Positions 38,707 through 47,793 of a stretch of 64,000 nt of DNA are shown here, in pieces. Within the stretch, counting starts at the first letter, position 1; every line of letters starts with the position of its first letter. The stretch spans positions 26,412 to 90,411 of the forward strand of contig JAIEPJ010000020.1 of assembly GCA_019749835.1 (NCBI GenBank), written 5' to 3'. A model generated the notes under the pieces. That model had not been told where the DNA came from. It ran no database searches and saw only the letters and a program-made list of their open reading frames with translations. A program made the translations under genes and the position numbers. Origin of the DNA: Phreatobacter sp. (GTDB lineage Bacteria; Pseudomonadota; Alphaproteobacteria; Rhizobiales; Phreatobacteraceae).

Positions 38707-39417
38707 TCATTTCATGCGGATCTCACCGGCATCGAAGGCGTCGGCGAGACCCGCCAAACTGGTGAAGCGGTAGTCCGGCTGCGTGAGGGCGGCATCGATC
38801 GTCCCGCCCGAATCCGCCTTGCCGGCCCGGCGTTCGATCCAGCAGACCGTGTAGCCGAGTTGCCGGGCCACGCCGATGTCGTGATATTGGCTCTGCGCGA
38901 CGTGCATCACGTCGTGCAGGCCATGGCCGTCACGCCCCAAACGTTGCAGCGTGAAGGTGAAAAAGCTCGGGTCCGGCTTCTCGCAACCCGTCTCATCGAC
39001 GGTGATGCTGTCGTCGAAAGGCTCGCCCAGGGTTTGGGCGAATTGGTCGAGTGCCCAGCGCTGGGCGTTGGTCATGGCAACCAGCTTGCAGCGGCTCTTC
39101 AAACGCTTCAGCGCGACCACGGAGTCGGAAAAGGCAGGCCAGTCCTTGACCGACGCGCGCAAGCCCTCGGCGATGGCACTGTCCTGCGGCAGGCCGAAGC
39201 GTGGCGCCAGCTCGAAATAGACCCGCACCAGATCGTCGGGATATTTGATGACGGCGGGGTTCTTTCGGCTGGTCCGATAAGCGGCCAGAAAAGTATCGTC
39301 ATCGATGGTGGCGAGTTCGTCGCGGCAGGCCCGCCTGAGATAGTTCAGCATGCCCGTCTCGAAGTCGATCAGGGTTCCCACAACGTCGAAGCTGAGAACC
39401 GCGGGGGTGTCGGCCAT
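38707..39417 (-). CDS. haloacid dehalogenase type II-like HAD hydrolase
   Basis: AVLSFDVVGTLIDFETGMLNYLRRAC; KLVAMTNAQRWALDQFAQTLG; CEKPDPSFFTFTLQRLG. Confidence 0.87.
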   Translation of the reverse strand: MADTPAVLSFDVVGTLIDFETGMLNYLRRACRDELATIDDDTFLAAYRTSRKNPAVIKYPDDLVRVYFELAPRFGLPQDSAIAEGLRASVKDWPAFSDSVVALKRLKSRCKLVAMTNAQRWALDQFAQTLGEPFDDSITVDETGCEKPDPSFFTFTLQRLGRDGHGLHDVMHVAQSQYHDIGVARQLGYTVCWIERRAGKADSGGTIDAALTQPDYRFTSLAGLADAFDAGEIRMK

Positions 39418-39831
39418 GTCGATCTCCGGATCCTTGCTGGCAGCAGCGTGCCTGTCAGGCTAGCCGGGCTGTGCGGTGCAATCGCCCGCGCGGTGCCCGT
39501 GCTGCGGCATCATCTGCCAAAAGCCCCTGATGATACCGACGGTCGTTGGGGGCCCCTCCCGATGGATGGCACGCCATCTATCCCCATGTGCTGCCCCACG
39601 GCTCTGGCTGGCGGCAGGATGGTCCCACGGCGCCGGTGCGATCAACGTCGCCGCCCTCGTCCAGCGACTGCTCCAGGAGACGCCTCGCCGGATCTGCCGT
39701 TGGAATCCCGCGGAACACCCACTTGCCGTGCGCCCTAAGCACAATTTACTGACGTATATTGCTGTGGAAACGTGCCCGATTCGGACGGGCTGTGTTTCTT
39801 GGGTGGCAATCGCGATCCTGGATGCCCGACG

Positions 39832-40710
39832 ATGGCTCTCGAGAATGTTTCCCTCTCCACGGCGCGGTTGCCCAATCCGCTCGCCAGCGACGGAAGTTCA
39901 AACGCCGTGAAGCGGCGCCATGCCATCCGCGTCGTCGGATCCGGCTCGCGCCCCATGGTGTTCGCCCATGGTTTCGGCTGCGACCAGAATATGTGGAAGG
40001 CCTTGGTGCCTGCCTTTCAGGATGACTTTCGCATCATCCTCTTTGACCATGTCGGCGCCGGCCAATCGGATCTCGCGGCATTCGACCCGGCGCGCTATGC
40101 GACGCTCGACGGCTATGCCGAAGACGTGTTGACGATTTGCGAGGCTCTGGATCTGCGTGACGTCGTGTTCGTCGGCCACTCGGTCAGCGCCAGCATCGGG
40201 ATCCGCGCGGCGCTCCTCCAGCCCGAGCGATTCTCGGACCTGGTCCTGATCGGGCCGTCGCCCTGCTATCTCGACGATGGCGACTACCGCGGCGGCTTCT
40301 CGGTCGACGCACTGGAGGAGATGCTTGAGTTGCTGTCGAGCAACTTCCTCGGTTGGTCCAGCGCCATGGCACCGGCGATCATGGGCAATCCCGAACGTCC
40401 GGACCTCGCGGCGGAACTGGAAGAGAGCTTCTGCCGTACCGATCCCGGCATCGCCGCCCATTTCGCGCGCGTCACCTTTTTCTCGGACACACGGGATGAC
40501 CTGCCCCGCATGGGCAAGCCGGCGCTCGTCCTGCAATGTTCGCAGGACGTGATCGCATCGGAGGTTGTCGGCCGCTATGTCGCTGACCACCTGCCACGGG
40601 GACGGTTCGTCCAGCTCGCGGCCACCGGACATTGCCCGCATGTCAGCCACCCAGAAGAGGTCGTCGCGCAGATGCGTCGCTATTTGAGCGATGCCAATGG
40701 ACGGGTCTGA
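39832..40710 (+). CDS. RsbQ-like alpha/beta hydrolase
   Basis: AHGFGCDQNMWKALVPAF, VGHSVSASIGIRAALLQPERFSDLVLIGPSPCYL, GRFVQLAATGHCPHVSHPEEV: strongly RsbQ-like, triad Ser/Asp/His present. Confidence 0.92.
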   Translation: MALENVSLSTARLPNPLASDGSSNAVKRRHAIRVVGSGSRPMVFAHGFGCDQNMWKALVPAFQDDFRIILFDHVGAGQSDLAAFDPARYATLDGYAEDVLTICEALDLRDVVFVGHSVSASIGIRAALLQPERFSDLVLIGPSPCYLDDGDYRGGFSVDALEEMLELLSSNFLGWSSAMAPAIMGNPERPDLAAELEESFCRTDPGIAAHFARVTFFSDTRDDLPRMGKPALVLQCSQDVIASEVVGRYVADHLPRGRFVQLAATGHCPHVSHPEEVVAQMRRYLSDANGRV

Positions 40711-42745
40711 TCGGTCGTTCGCCGACAACTTTTTCGATCAGGCTCCCGCCGGCCTGCTGTCGACCGATGGCGAAGGCGTCGTCCGCGCGGCAAACAGGAC
40801 ACTGCTCGGCTGGATCGGCCGGACCGCCGAGGAGGTGGTCGGGCAGTTCCGCTTCTCCGACTTGCTTTCGGTCGCGGGCCGGACGTTCTTCGAGACCCAT
40901 CTCGCCCCGATGCTCCGGCTGGACAGGGGCTTCCGGGAGGTTGCCCTGACACTGATGGGCCTGGACCGCACGCGCCTCGATGTTCTGGTCACCGCAACCG
41001 TCGATGCCGATGCCGATGCGATCCAGTTCGTCGTGTTCGAGGCCAGACAGCGGCGCGTCTACGAGCGGGAACTGGCCGCCTTGCGGGAGATGGCAGAGAC
41101 CCGCAGTTCGTGGCTGCGACAGGTCGAGGGACTCGCCGCCATTGGGGCCTGGTCGATCGACTTGGACACGAACGAGATGACGTGGTCGGACCAGGTCTTC
41201 ATCCTGCACGACCTGCCGATCGGCGCCCTGCCGACCGCTCGCGAGGCGTTAATGTTCTACCTGCAGGAGGACCGGGACCGCGTGCGCCGTCATCTCGCGC
41301 AGACGCGCGCGACGGGCTTGCCCTTTCGCTTCGATGCCGGGCTGGTCACGGCCACGGGCCGGCTCAGATATGTGCGCGCGACAGGTGAGCTCGAGCGCTG
41401 GGGCGGACGGCCCAAGCGGCTTGTGGGCGTCGTCCAGGACGTCACCGAGCAGCATGAGGCGGAGCTCCAACTGTGGCGCAGTGCCCATATGGATGGGCTG
41501 TCCGGGATCCCCAATCGCACGCTGTTCCAGAAGAGGCTGCGTGAAATGATCGACGTCGCCGGAGCAACAGGCAGCGTCGCACTTCTGCTGCTCGATCTCG
41601 ACGGCTTCAAGGAGGTGAACGATACGCGCGGCCACGATGCGGGCGACGAGGTGTTGCGGTCGGTGGCGGGACGGCTGCGATCCCTGTTCCCCGAACTGGA
41701 CTGCGCGCGCCTCGGCGGCGACGAGTTCGCGATCCTGCTCGCCAACGCCGAGGACCGGTCGGCAGTCGAGGCGCGGGCCGAGGCCATCCTCAACGCCGTC
41801 CGACGCGGGGTGCCGTTCTGCGGAGACTGGGTCTATGTCTCGGGGTCGATCGGCATCGCCTACTACCCGTTCGATGCAGCGACGGCCGAGGACCTTCTCC
41901 GCTTCGCCGACCTCGCCCTCTACGCCGCCAAGCGTTCCGGCAGGGCACGAACGAGCAGCTACAGCCCGACGATCGGCGCCCAGTTCACTGCGCGGCGCGG
42001 GGCCATCGAGATGGTCCGCGAGGCCGGCCTTGCCGGCGGCATCGTTCCCGCGTTCCAACCCTGTCTCGACCTTGCCGACGGGCGTGAGCTCGGATACGAG
42101 GCCTTGGTGCGGCTGCGCTCGGGTGGCGGCGAATTGGTGGGGCCCTCGGCATTCTGGGCGGCGATGTCCGACCCGGAGAGCCTTCGCATCATCGACGAGC
42201 GCATGCTGATCCTGGTCACGGAACAGATGGTCCGTTGGCGTGACGCGGGGATAGACCCCGGGATCGTCGCGCTGAACGCCTCAGAATACACGTTCAACGG
42301 TGGCGATTTTGCCCGGACCGTGCTTGACCGGTTGGAGCAGCTCGCCCTGCCGCCGTCCTCCCTGCGGATAGAGGTGACCGAGACGGTGTTCCTGGGCGAG
42401 AACTCGCGGGCCGTCGAGGTGGCGATCGCCGAGCTCGCGCGGGCCGGCGTCTCGATCGCGCTGGACGATTTCGGCACCGGCCACGCCTCGCTCATCCACC
42501 TGCGCGACTACCCGATCGACTGGATCAAGATCGACCGGTCCTTTGTCAGCGGCATGTCGCTCGTCGGTCGCAGCGGGACCATCGTCAAGGCCATGATCGA
42601 TCTCGCCCATGCCCTCGACATCCAGGTGGTCGCCGAGGGGATCGAAACCGAAGACCAGCGCATCTTCCTGCAGGGAGCCGGCTGCGATGCGGGCCAAGGC
42701 TTCCTGTTCTCAGCCGGTAAGGCGTTTCGCACCTCGCTAGCGTGA
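40691..42745 (+). CDS. PAS-domain diguanylate cyclase/phosphodiesterase (PAS-(PAS)-GGDEF-EAL)
   Basis: PAS (NFFDQAPAGLLSTDGEGVVRAANRTLLGWIGRTAEEVVG), GGDEF (RLGGDEFAILL), EAL (LGYEALVRLRSG; DDFGTGHASLIHLRDYPIDWIKIDRSFV); overlaps the hydrolase gene by 20 bp. Confidence 0.95.
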   Translation: MPMDGSDRSFADNFFDQAPAGLLSTDGEGVVRAANRTLLGWIGRTAEEVVGQFRFSDLLSVAGRTFFETHLAPMLRLDRGFREVALTLMGLDRTRLDVLVTATVDADADAIQFVVFEARQRRVYERELAALREMAETRSSWLRQVEGLAAIGAWSIDLDTNEMTWSDQVFILHDLPIGALPTAREALMFYLQEDRDRVRRHLAQTRATGLPFRFDAGLVTATGRLRYVRATGELERWGGRPKRLVGVVQDVTEQHEAELQLWRSAHMDGLSGIPNRTLFQKRLREMIDVAGATGSVALLLLDLDGFKEVNDTRGHDAGDEVLRSVAGRLRSLFPELDCARLGGDEFAILLANAEDRSAVEARAEAILNAVRRGVPFCGDWVYVSGSIGIAYYPFDAATAEDLLRFADLALYAAKRSGRARTSSYSPTIGAQFTARRGAIEMVREAGLAGGIVPAFQPCLDLADGRELGYEALVRLRSGGGELVGPSAFWAAMSDPESLRIIDERMLILVTEQMVRWRDAGIDPGIVALNASEYTFNGGDFARTVLDRLEQLALPPSSLRIEVTETVFLGENSRAVEVAIAELARAGVSIALDDFGTGHASLIHLRDYPIDWIKIDRSFVSGMSLVGRSGTIVKAMIDLAHALDIQVVAEGIETEDQRIFLQGAGCDAGQGFLFSAGKAFRTSLA

Positions 42746-42767
42746 GACCAGAGGTGAGGCGGGCGCT

Positions 42768-45700
42768 CTACTCGCCCGCGGGGGCGGCCGCGACCTGGGC
42801 CACGGCGGCAGCGCTCTCACCCGGCCGCCGGGTACGGAACATGCGCAGGACGAGGACGAAGAACAGGGGCACGAACAGGACGGCGAGGACGGTGCCCGCA
42901 ACCACCCCGCCGATCACACCGATGCCGATCGCATTCTGTGCGCCAGAGCCCGCCCCGCTGGCGATGGCCAGCGGTACGACGCCGAGGGTGAAGGCGAGCG
43001 AGGTCATGATGATTGGCCGCAAACGCTGGCGCGCCGCCTCCTCCGCGGCATCGGCCAGCGACAGGCCACGGTTGAAGCCCTCGCGCGCAAACTCCACGAT
43101 CAGGATGGCGTTCTTGGCGGTCAGGCCGATCGTGGCCAACAGGCCCACCTGGAAATAGACGTCGTTTGACATGCCGCCATACAGGGACGCCAGAACGGCC
43201 CCCAGCACGCCGAGCGGAACTGCCAGCAAGACGGCGGTCGGAATCGACCAGCTCTCATAGAGCGCCGCCAGGCAGAGAAAGACCACCAGCAACGACAGCA
43301 GGTAGAGCGCCAGGGCCTGGCCGGAGGATTGCCGCTCCTGGAACGAGATACCGCTCCACTCGAAGCCGAAACCGCCGGGCAGCTGCGCCACGAGCCGCTC
43401 CATCTCGTCCATGGCCTGGCCGGTCGTGTATCCGGCAGCCGGCAGGCCCTGGATCTCCCGCGAGGCAATGCCGTTGAACCGTTCAAGGCGGGGCGAACCG
43501 AACTCCCATTCGGTGCGGCCGAAGGCGGAGAAGGGCACCATCTGCCCCTGCGAATTGCGCACGAACCATTTGTCGAGATCGCCGGGCACCATCCGGGCAT
43601 CCGGCTGTCCCTGCATGAAGACCCGTTTGATGCGCCCTCGATCCATGAAGTCGTTGACGTAGGTCGCCCCCCATGCCGTGGCCAGGGTGGCGTTCACCTC
43701 GGTGACGGACAGGCCGAGGGCGCTGGCACGTTCCCAGTCCACGATGAGGCGGAACTGCGCTTCATCGTTCAGGCCGTTGGCCCGAACCCTGGACAGGACC
43801 GGGCTCGCCGCCGCCAGGCGAAGCAACTGGTCGCGTGCCGCCATCAGCGCGCCGTGGCCGAGACCGCCGCGATCGAGGAGTTGCAGGGCGAAGCCGGAGG
43901 CGTTGCCCAGCTCGCGCACGGCTGGCGGAGCCGAGGAGATGATCAGGGCGTCCTGATAGCGCGCGAAGCGCGCGTTGACCCGCTCCGTCAGGGCCTGGAC
44001 GCTGTTCTGCCGGCCGGGCCGCACGTCCCAGTCGCGGAGCGTGATGAAACCGAGCCCCGAATTCTGCCCGCGACCGCCGAAGCTGAATCCGTTGATCGCG
44101 AAGAAATTGTCGACGACGGCGCCTTCTTCCTCACGCAGATACCGGCCCAGTTCGTCCAGAGCGCGCTGGGTACGGTCTGCGGTGGCGCCAGGGGGCGCGG
44201 TCACCTGCGCGAAGGCAATGCCCTGATCCTCATTCGGCAGGAAGCCGCCAGGCAGGCGCAGGAAGCTGTATCCGAGAGCGCCCAGCAAGGCCACGTAGAT
44301 CAGCAGCATCCGCGCCGGCCGGCGCATGCTGGCGCGAACGCCACCGACATAGCCGCGGGTGATGCGATCGAAGCCACGGTTGAACCAGCCATAGACGCCG
44401 CGCGTGCCCTGGCCCGGCTTGTGCGGTCGCAGCAGGGAAACGCAGAGCACCGGCGTGAAGAAGATCGCGACCAGCACCGACAAGGTCATGGCCGTGGCGA
44501 TGGTCACCGAGAATTGCCGGTAGATGACGCCGACCGATCCGCCGAAGAAGGCCATCGGCAGGAAGACGGCCGAGAGCACCAGGCCGATGCCCACCAGGGC
44601 ACCGGTGATCTGGTCCATCGACTTCCGCGTGGCCTCCAGCGGCGAGAGATGTTCCTCCGCCATGACGCGCTCGACATTCTCGACCACGACGATGGCGTCA
44701 TCGACCAGCAGGCCGATGGCCAGCACCAGTCCGAACATCGTCAGGGTATTGACGCTGAAACCCAGCGCCTGCAGCACCGCGAAGGTGCCCAGCAGGACCA
44801 CCGGGATCGCCATGGTCGGGATCAGGGTCGCGCGGAAGTTCTGCAGGAAAATGAACATCACGACGAAGACCAGGGCCACCGCCTCGAGCAAGGTCAGGAT
44901 GACGCTCCGGATCGAGCGCTGCACGAAGGGGGTGGTATCCTGGAGATAGGCGACCTCGAGCCCTTGCGGGAAGCTCGGTCGGAGCCTGTCGATGGTGGCG
45001 CGAACCGCAGCGGCCGTATCGAGCGCATTGGCGCCGCTGGCGAGGCGGATGCCGATGCCGCTGGAGGGCTTTCCGTCCAGCTGGGTGGTGATGGAGTAGT
45101 TCTCGCCGCCGATCTCGACACGCGCGACGTCGCGCAGGCGCACCTGCGATCCGTCGGGGCGGACGCGCATCAGGATGGCCCCGAACTCCTCCACGGTCTG
45201 CAGGTAGGACGGGCCGATGATGGTGGCGTTGAGCTGCTGGCCGGGCATGGCCGGGAGCCCGCCCATCTCGCCGCTGGAGACCTGCACGTTCTGCGCCCGC
45301 ACCGCGGCCGCGACATCCGAGGGCGTCAGCCCGAAATTGATCAGCCTGGCCGGGTCCAGCCAGATGCGCATGGCGAACTGGGCCCCGAAGACCTGGAAGT
45401 CGCCGACGCCAGCGGTCCGGCTGATCGGATCCTGCACATTGGCCACGAGGAAGTCGGAAATGTCCGTGCGTTCCATCCGGCCGTCGGTGGATATGAACCC
45501 GACCACAAGCAGGAAATTGCCGGAGGATTTGACGACACGCAGGCCCTGCTGCTGCACCGTCAGGGGTAGGCGCGGAACTGCGAGTTGGACGCGGTTCTGG
45601 ACCTGCACCTGGGCGGTGTCGGAATTGGTGCCCGGCGCGAAGGTGAGCTGGATGCGCGCCGCGCCATCCTTGGTTGTCTGGGAATCGAAATAAAGCAGGT

Positions 45701-45920
45701 TGTCGATGCCGCTCAGCTGCTGCTCGATGACCTGTACCACCGTGGTCTGGACCGTCTCCGCGGAGGCGCCGGGAAACACCACATTGATGGAGATGGCGGG
45801 CGGCGCGATGGCCGGATACTGCGCCACCGCCATGTTGCGCAGGGCCAGCAGACCGGCGACCATGATGCCGATGGCGATGACCCAGGCAAAAACCGGTCGG
45901 TCGATGAAGAAGCGGGCCAT
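42768..45920 (-). CDS. RND efflux pump inner-membrane transporter (HAE1/AcrB family)
   Basis: MARFFIDRPVFAWVIAIGIMVAGLLAL; 1050 aa; LLVDDAIVVVENVERVMAEE. Confidence 0.96.
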   Translation of the reverse strand: MARFFIDRPVFAWVIAIGIMVAGLLALRNMAVAQYPAIAPPAISINVVFPGASAETVQTTVVQVIEQQLSGIDNLLYFDSQTTKDGAARIQLTFAPGTNSDTAQVQVQNRVQLAVPRLPLTVQQQGLRVVKSSGNFLLVVGFISTDGRMERTDISDFLVANVQDPISRTAGVGDFQVFGAQFAMRIWLDPARLINFGLTPSDVAAAVRAQNVQVSSGEMGGLPAMPGQQLNATIIGPSYLQTVEEFGAILMRVRPDGSQVRLRDVARVEIGGENYSITTQLDGKPSSGIGIRLASGANALDTAAAVRATIDRLRPSFPQGLEVAYLQDTTPFVQRSIRSVILTLLEAVALVFVVMFIFLQNFRATLIPTMAIPVVLLGTFAVLQALGFSVNTLTMFGLVLAIGLLVDDAIVVVENVERVMAEEHLSPLEATRKSMDQITGALVGIGLVLSAVFLPMAFFGGSVGVIYRQFSVTIATAMTLSVLVAIFFTPVLCVSLLRPHKPGQGTRGVYGWFNRGFDRITRGYVGGVRASMRRPARMLLIYVALLGALGYSFLRLPGGFLPNEDQGIAFAQVTAPPGATADRTQRALDELGRYLREEEGAVVDNFFAINGFSFGGRGQNSGLGFITLRDWDVRPGRQNSVQALTERVNARFARYQDALIISSAPPAVRELGNASGFALQLLDRGGLGHGALMAARDQLLRLAAASPVLSRVRANGLNDEAQFRLIVDWERASALGLSVTEVNATLATAWGATYVNDFMDRGRIKRVFMQGQPDARMVPGDLDKWFVRNSQGQMVPFSAFGRTEWEFGSPRLERFNGIASREIQGLPAAGYTTGQAMDEMERLVAQLPGGFGFEWSGISFQERQSSGQALALYLLSLLVVFLCLAALYESWSIPTAVLLAVPLGVLGAVLASLYGGMSNDVYFQVGLLATIGLTAKNAILIVEFAREGFNRGLSLADAAEEAARQRLRPIIMTSLAFTLGVVPLAIASGAGSGAQNAIGIGVIGGVVAGTVLAVLFVPLFFVLVLRMFRTRRPGESAAAVAQVAAAPAGE

Positions 45921-45928
45921 GGCGGGGG

Positions 45929-47140
45929 CTAGGTCCCGCTCGGCGTGGCGGGGCGCTCGCTCGCCTGGACGCGGGTGCCCTGGCGGATGCGCTGCAGGCC
46001 CTCGATGACCACGCGTTCACCCGCGGTGACGCCGTCGGTGACCAGCCAGTCGTTGCCGACGGTCCGGCTGGCGCGCAGAACCCGCTGTTCGACCATCCCT
46101 TCGGCATTGACCACGAAGGCCATGGGCTCGCCGCGCGGCGTACGCAATACGGCCCGCTGCGGAACGAGGATGGCGCGGTCGGTCACCCCCTCCTCGACCC
46201 GGGCGCGGACGAACATGCCGGGCAGCAGGAGCTGGTCGGGATTGGGGAATACCGCCCGCACCGTGACCGAGCCGGTGCCCTGATCGACGATCACCTCGGA
46301 GAACTGGACTTCGCCGGCATGCGGATATTCAGAGCCGTCCTCGAGGAGCAGCCGCGCCGCCGCGCGGTCCGCCGAGTCGCGGCGCAGCACGCCGCTGGCC
46401 ACGTCGCGCCGCTGTTGCAGCAGGACGGCGCTCGGCTGCGTGAGGTCGACATAGATCGGATCGAGCTGGGTGACGGTCACCAGCGCGGTGGTCTGGTTGG
46501 CTGTGACAAGGGCGCCGGGCGTGACGCTGGCACGGCCGGTCCGGCCGTCGATGGGCGAGGCGACGCGCGTGTAGTTGAGGTCGATGCGGGCGGTCTCCAG
46601 CGCTGCGCGCGCCGAGATGATGTCGGCCCGGGTCTGGCGCAGTGTCGCTTCGGCATTCTCAAGGTTCTGCTCGCTCACAACCTGCGCCCGCGCCAGCGTG
46701 CGCAGGCGATTGGCGGTGCTGGACGCGGCCTGTTCGGCGGCCTCGATGCGGGAGAGCGCCGCCTCGGCACGTCGCACGGCAGCCTCGAACGGTGCCGGAT
46801 CAATCTGGAACAGCGACTGGCCCGCCTTCACCGCTTCCCCCTCGGCGAAATGGCGCTCGCGGAGAAGACCGCCCACCTGAGGACGGACCTCCGCGGCCCG
46901 GTAGGGTGCAGTTCGACCAGGCATCACCGATGTCACCGGAATCTCCCGGCGCTCCAGCGTCACCACGGTCACCGCTACGGGGGCCGGAACCGCGGGGTTG
47001 GCGGCGGCGCGCGTCGGCTGGTCATTGCAGCCCGACGAGACGATCAGGATCGCGTCGAGCGCCAGTATCCCCAGCGGGCGGCCTGGAGAAGCCCGACGGG
47101 GCACGGTGCCCTGCGGCTCTGCTCCGGTTATGCGTGCCAT
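45929..47140 (-). CDS. RND efflux periplasmic adaptor (membrane fusion protein)
   Basis: Lipoprotein-like ILIVSSGCND; VTVVTLERREIPVTSVMPGRTAPYRAAEVRPQVGGLLRERHFAEGEAVKAGQSLFQIDPAPF. Confidence 0.94.
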   Translation of the reverse strand: MARITGAEPQGTVPRRASPGRPLGILALDAILIVSSGCNDQPTRAAANPAVPAPVAVTVVTLERREIPVTSVMPGRTAPYRAAEVRPQVGGLLRERHFAEGEAVKAGQSLFQIDPAPFEAAVRRAEAALSRIEAAEQAASSTANRLRTLARAQVVSEQNLENAEATLRQTRADIISARAALETARIDLNYTRVASPIDGRTGRASVTPGALVTANQTTALVTVTQLDPIYVDLTQPSAVLLQQRRDVASGVLRRDSADRAAARLLLEDGSEYPHAGEVQFSEVIVDQGTGSVTVRAVFPNPDQLLLPGMFVRARVEEGVTDRAILVPQRAVLRTPRGEPMAFVVNAEGMVEQRVLRASRTVGNDWLVTDGVTAGERVVIEGLQRIRQGTRVQASERPATPSGT

Positions 47141-47630
47141 GAAGCCTCGTTCGCAAACAGATCGGTTTGACCGTGCGGGGATACTGGGAAGTTTCCTCCA
47201 AGCGTCAACCCGTTTCCAAGGCGGAACGTCCGGAAACGGCGACTGTTCTCTGGGCTTGACGCAGAATTGAGCAGAGTTGCCCTCCGAGGGCGTTCTGCGG
47301 CCGTCGGCTGCCTCGCCATCAGGCATGTCGAAAAGACCGCAGGCGGGGTCGCGAAACGGTCGCCTCCGGATCGCAGGGCGGGCAAGCGCGCAGTATCGTG
47401 CTCCGGTTGGCGACTGGTGCATCGATTGCCACCTGGGACCGAGCCACTTCCCGATGACGATCTTTCGCGACGCGAGGTCATCGCACCGGGCGCGATCGGG
47501 CGCTCGTCTGGGCCTGCCCCCTTTACGCATGACAGAAATGCAGCCGCCGCGCAAAAACGACAACAAGCGTCTAATTCTCTTTTTTTTCAGATACTTACTG
47601 ACTTTTAAGCCGCCATCACAATACCCCAGA

Positions 47631-47649
47631 TTTGCGTGCATTACGCAAA
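47631..47649. promoter_or_regulatory. palindrome TTTGCGT-GCATT-ACGCAAA (candidate operator)
   Basis: Perfect 7-bp inverted repeat in an AT-rich intergenic region upstream of the MCP gene. Confidence 0.45.
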
Positions 47650-47793
47650 GTCATTTTTAATCAAATGCATGCCTTTTATAGCCACCGCTGCAACTACGCG
47701 GCGCAGTCGTGAGAATGCGACGTCCAGCTCCATATTGCAGTGCTCCCTGCATGAAATGGTGCGTTTACTCTGAAAGAAAAGAAGCCACCGGCC

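Noticed and set aside
43329-45569. 746-aa plus-strand ORF opposite the RND transporter
   Set aside because: Antisense shadow ORF of a confidently identified gene; His/Arg/Glu-rich composition typical of high-GC antisense frames.
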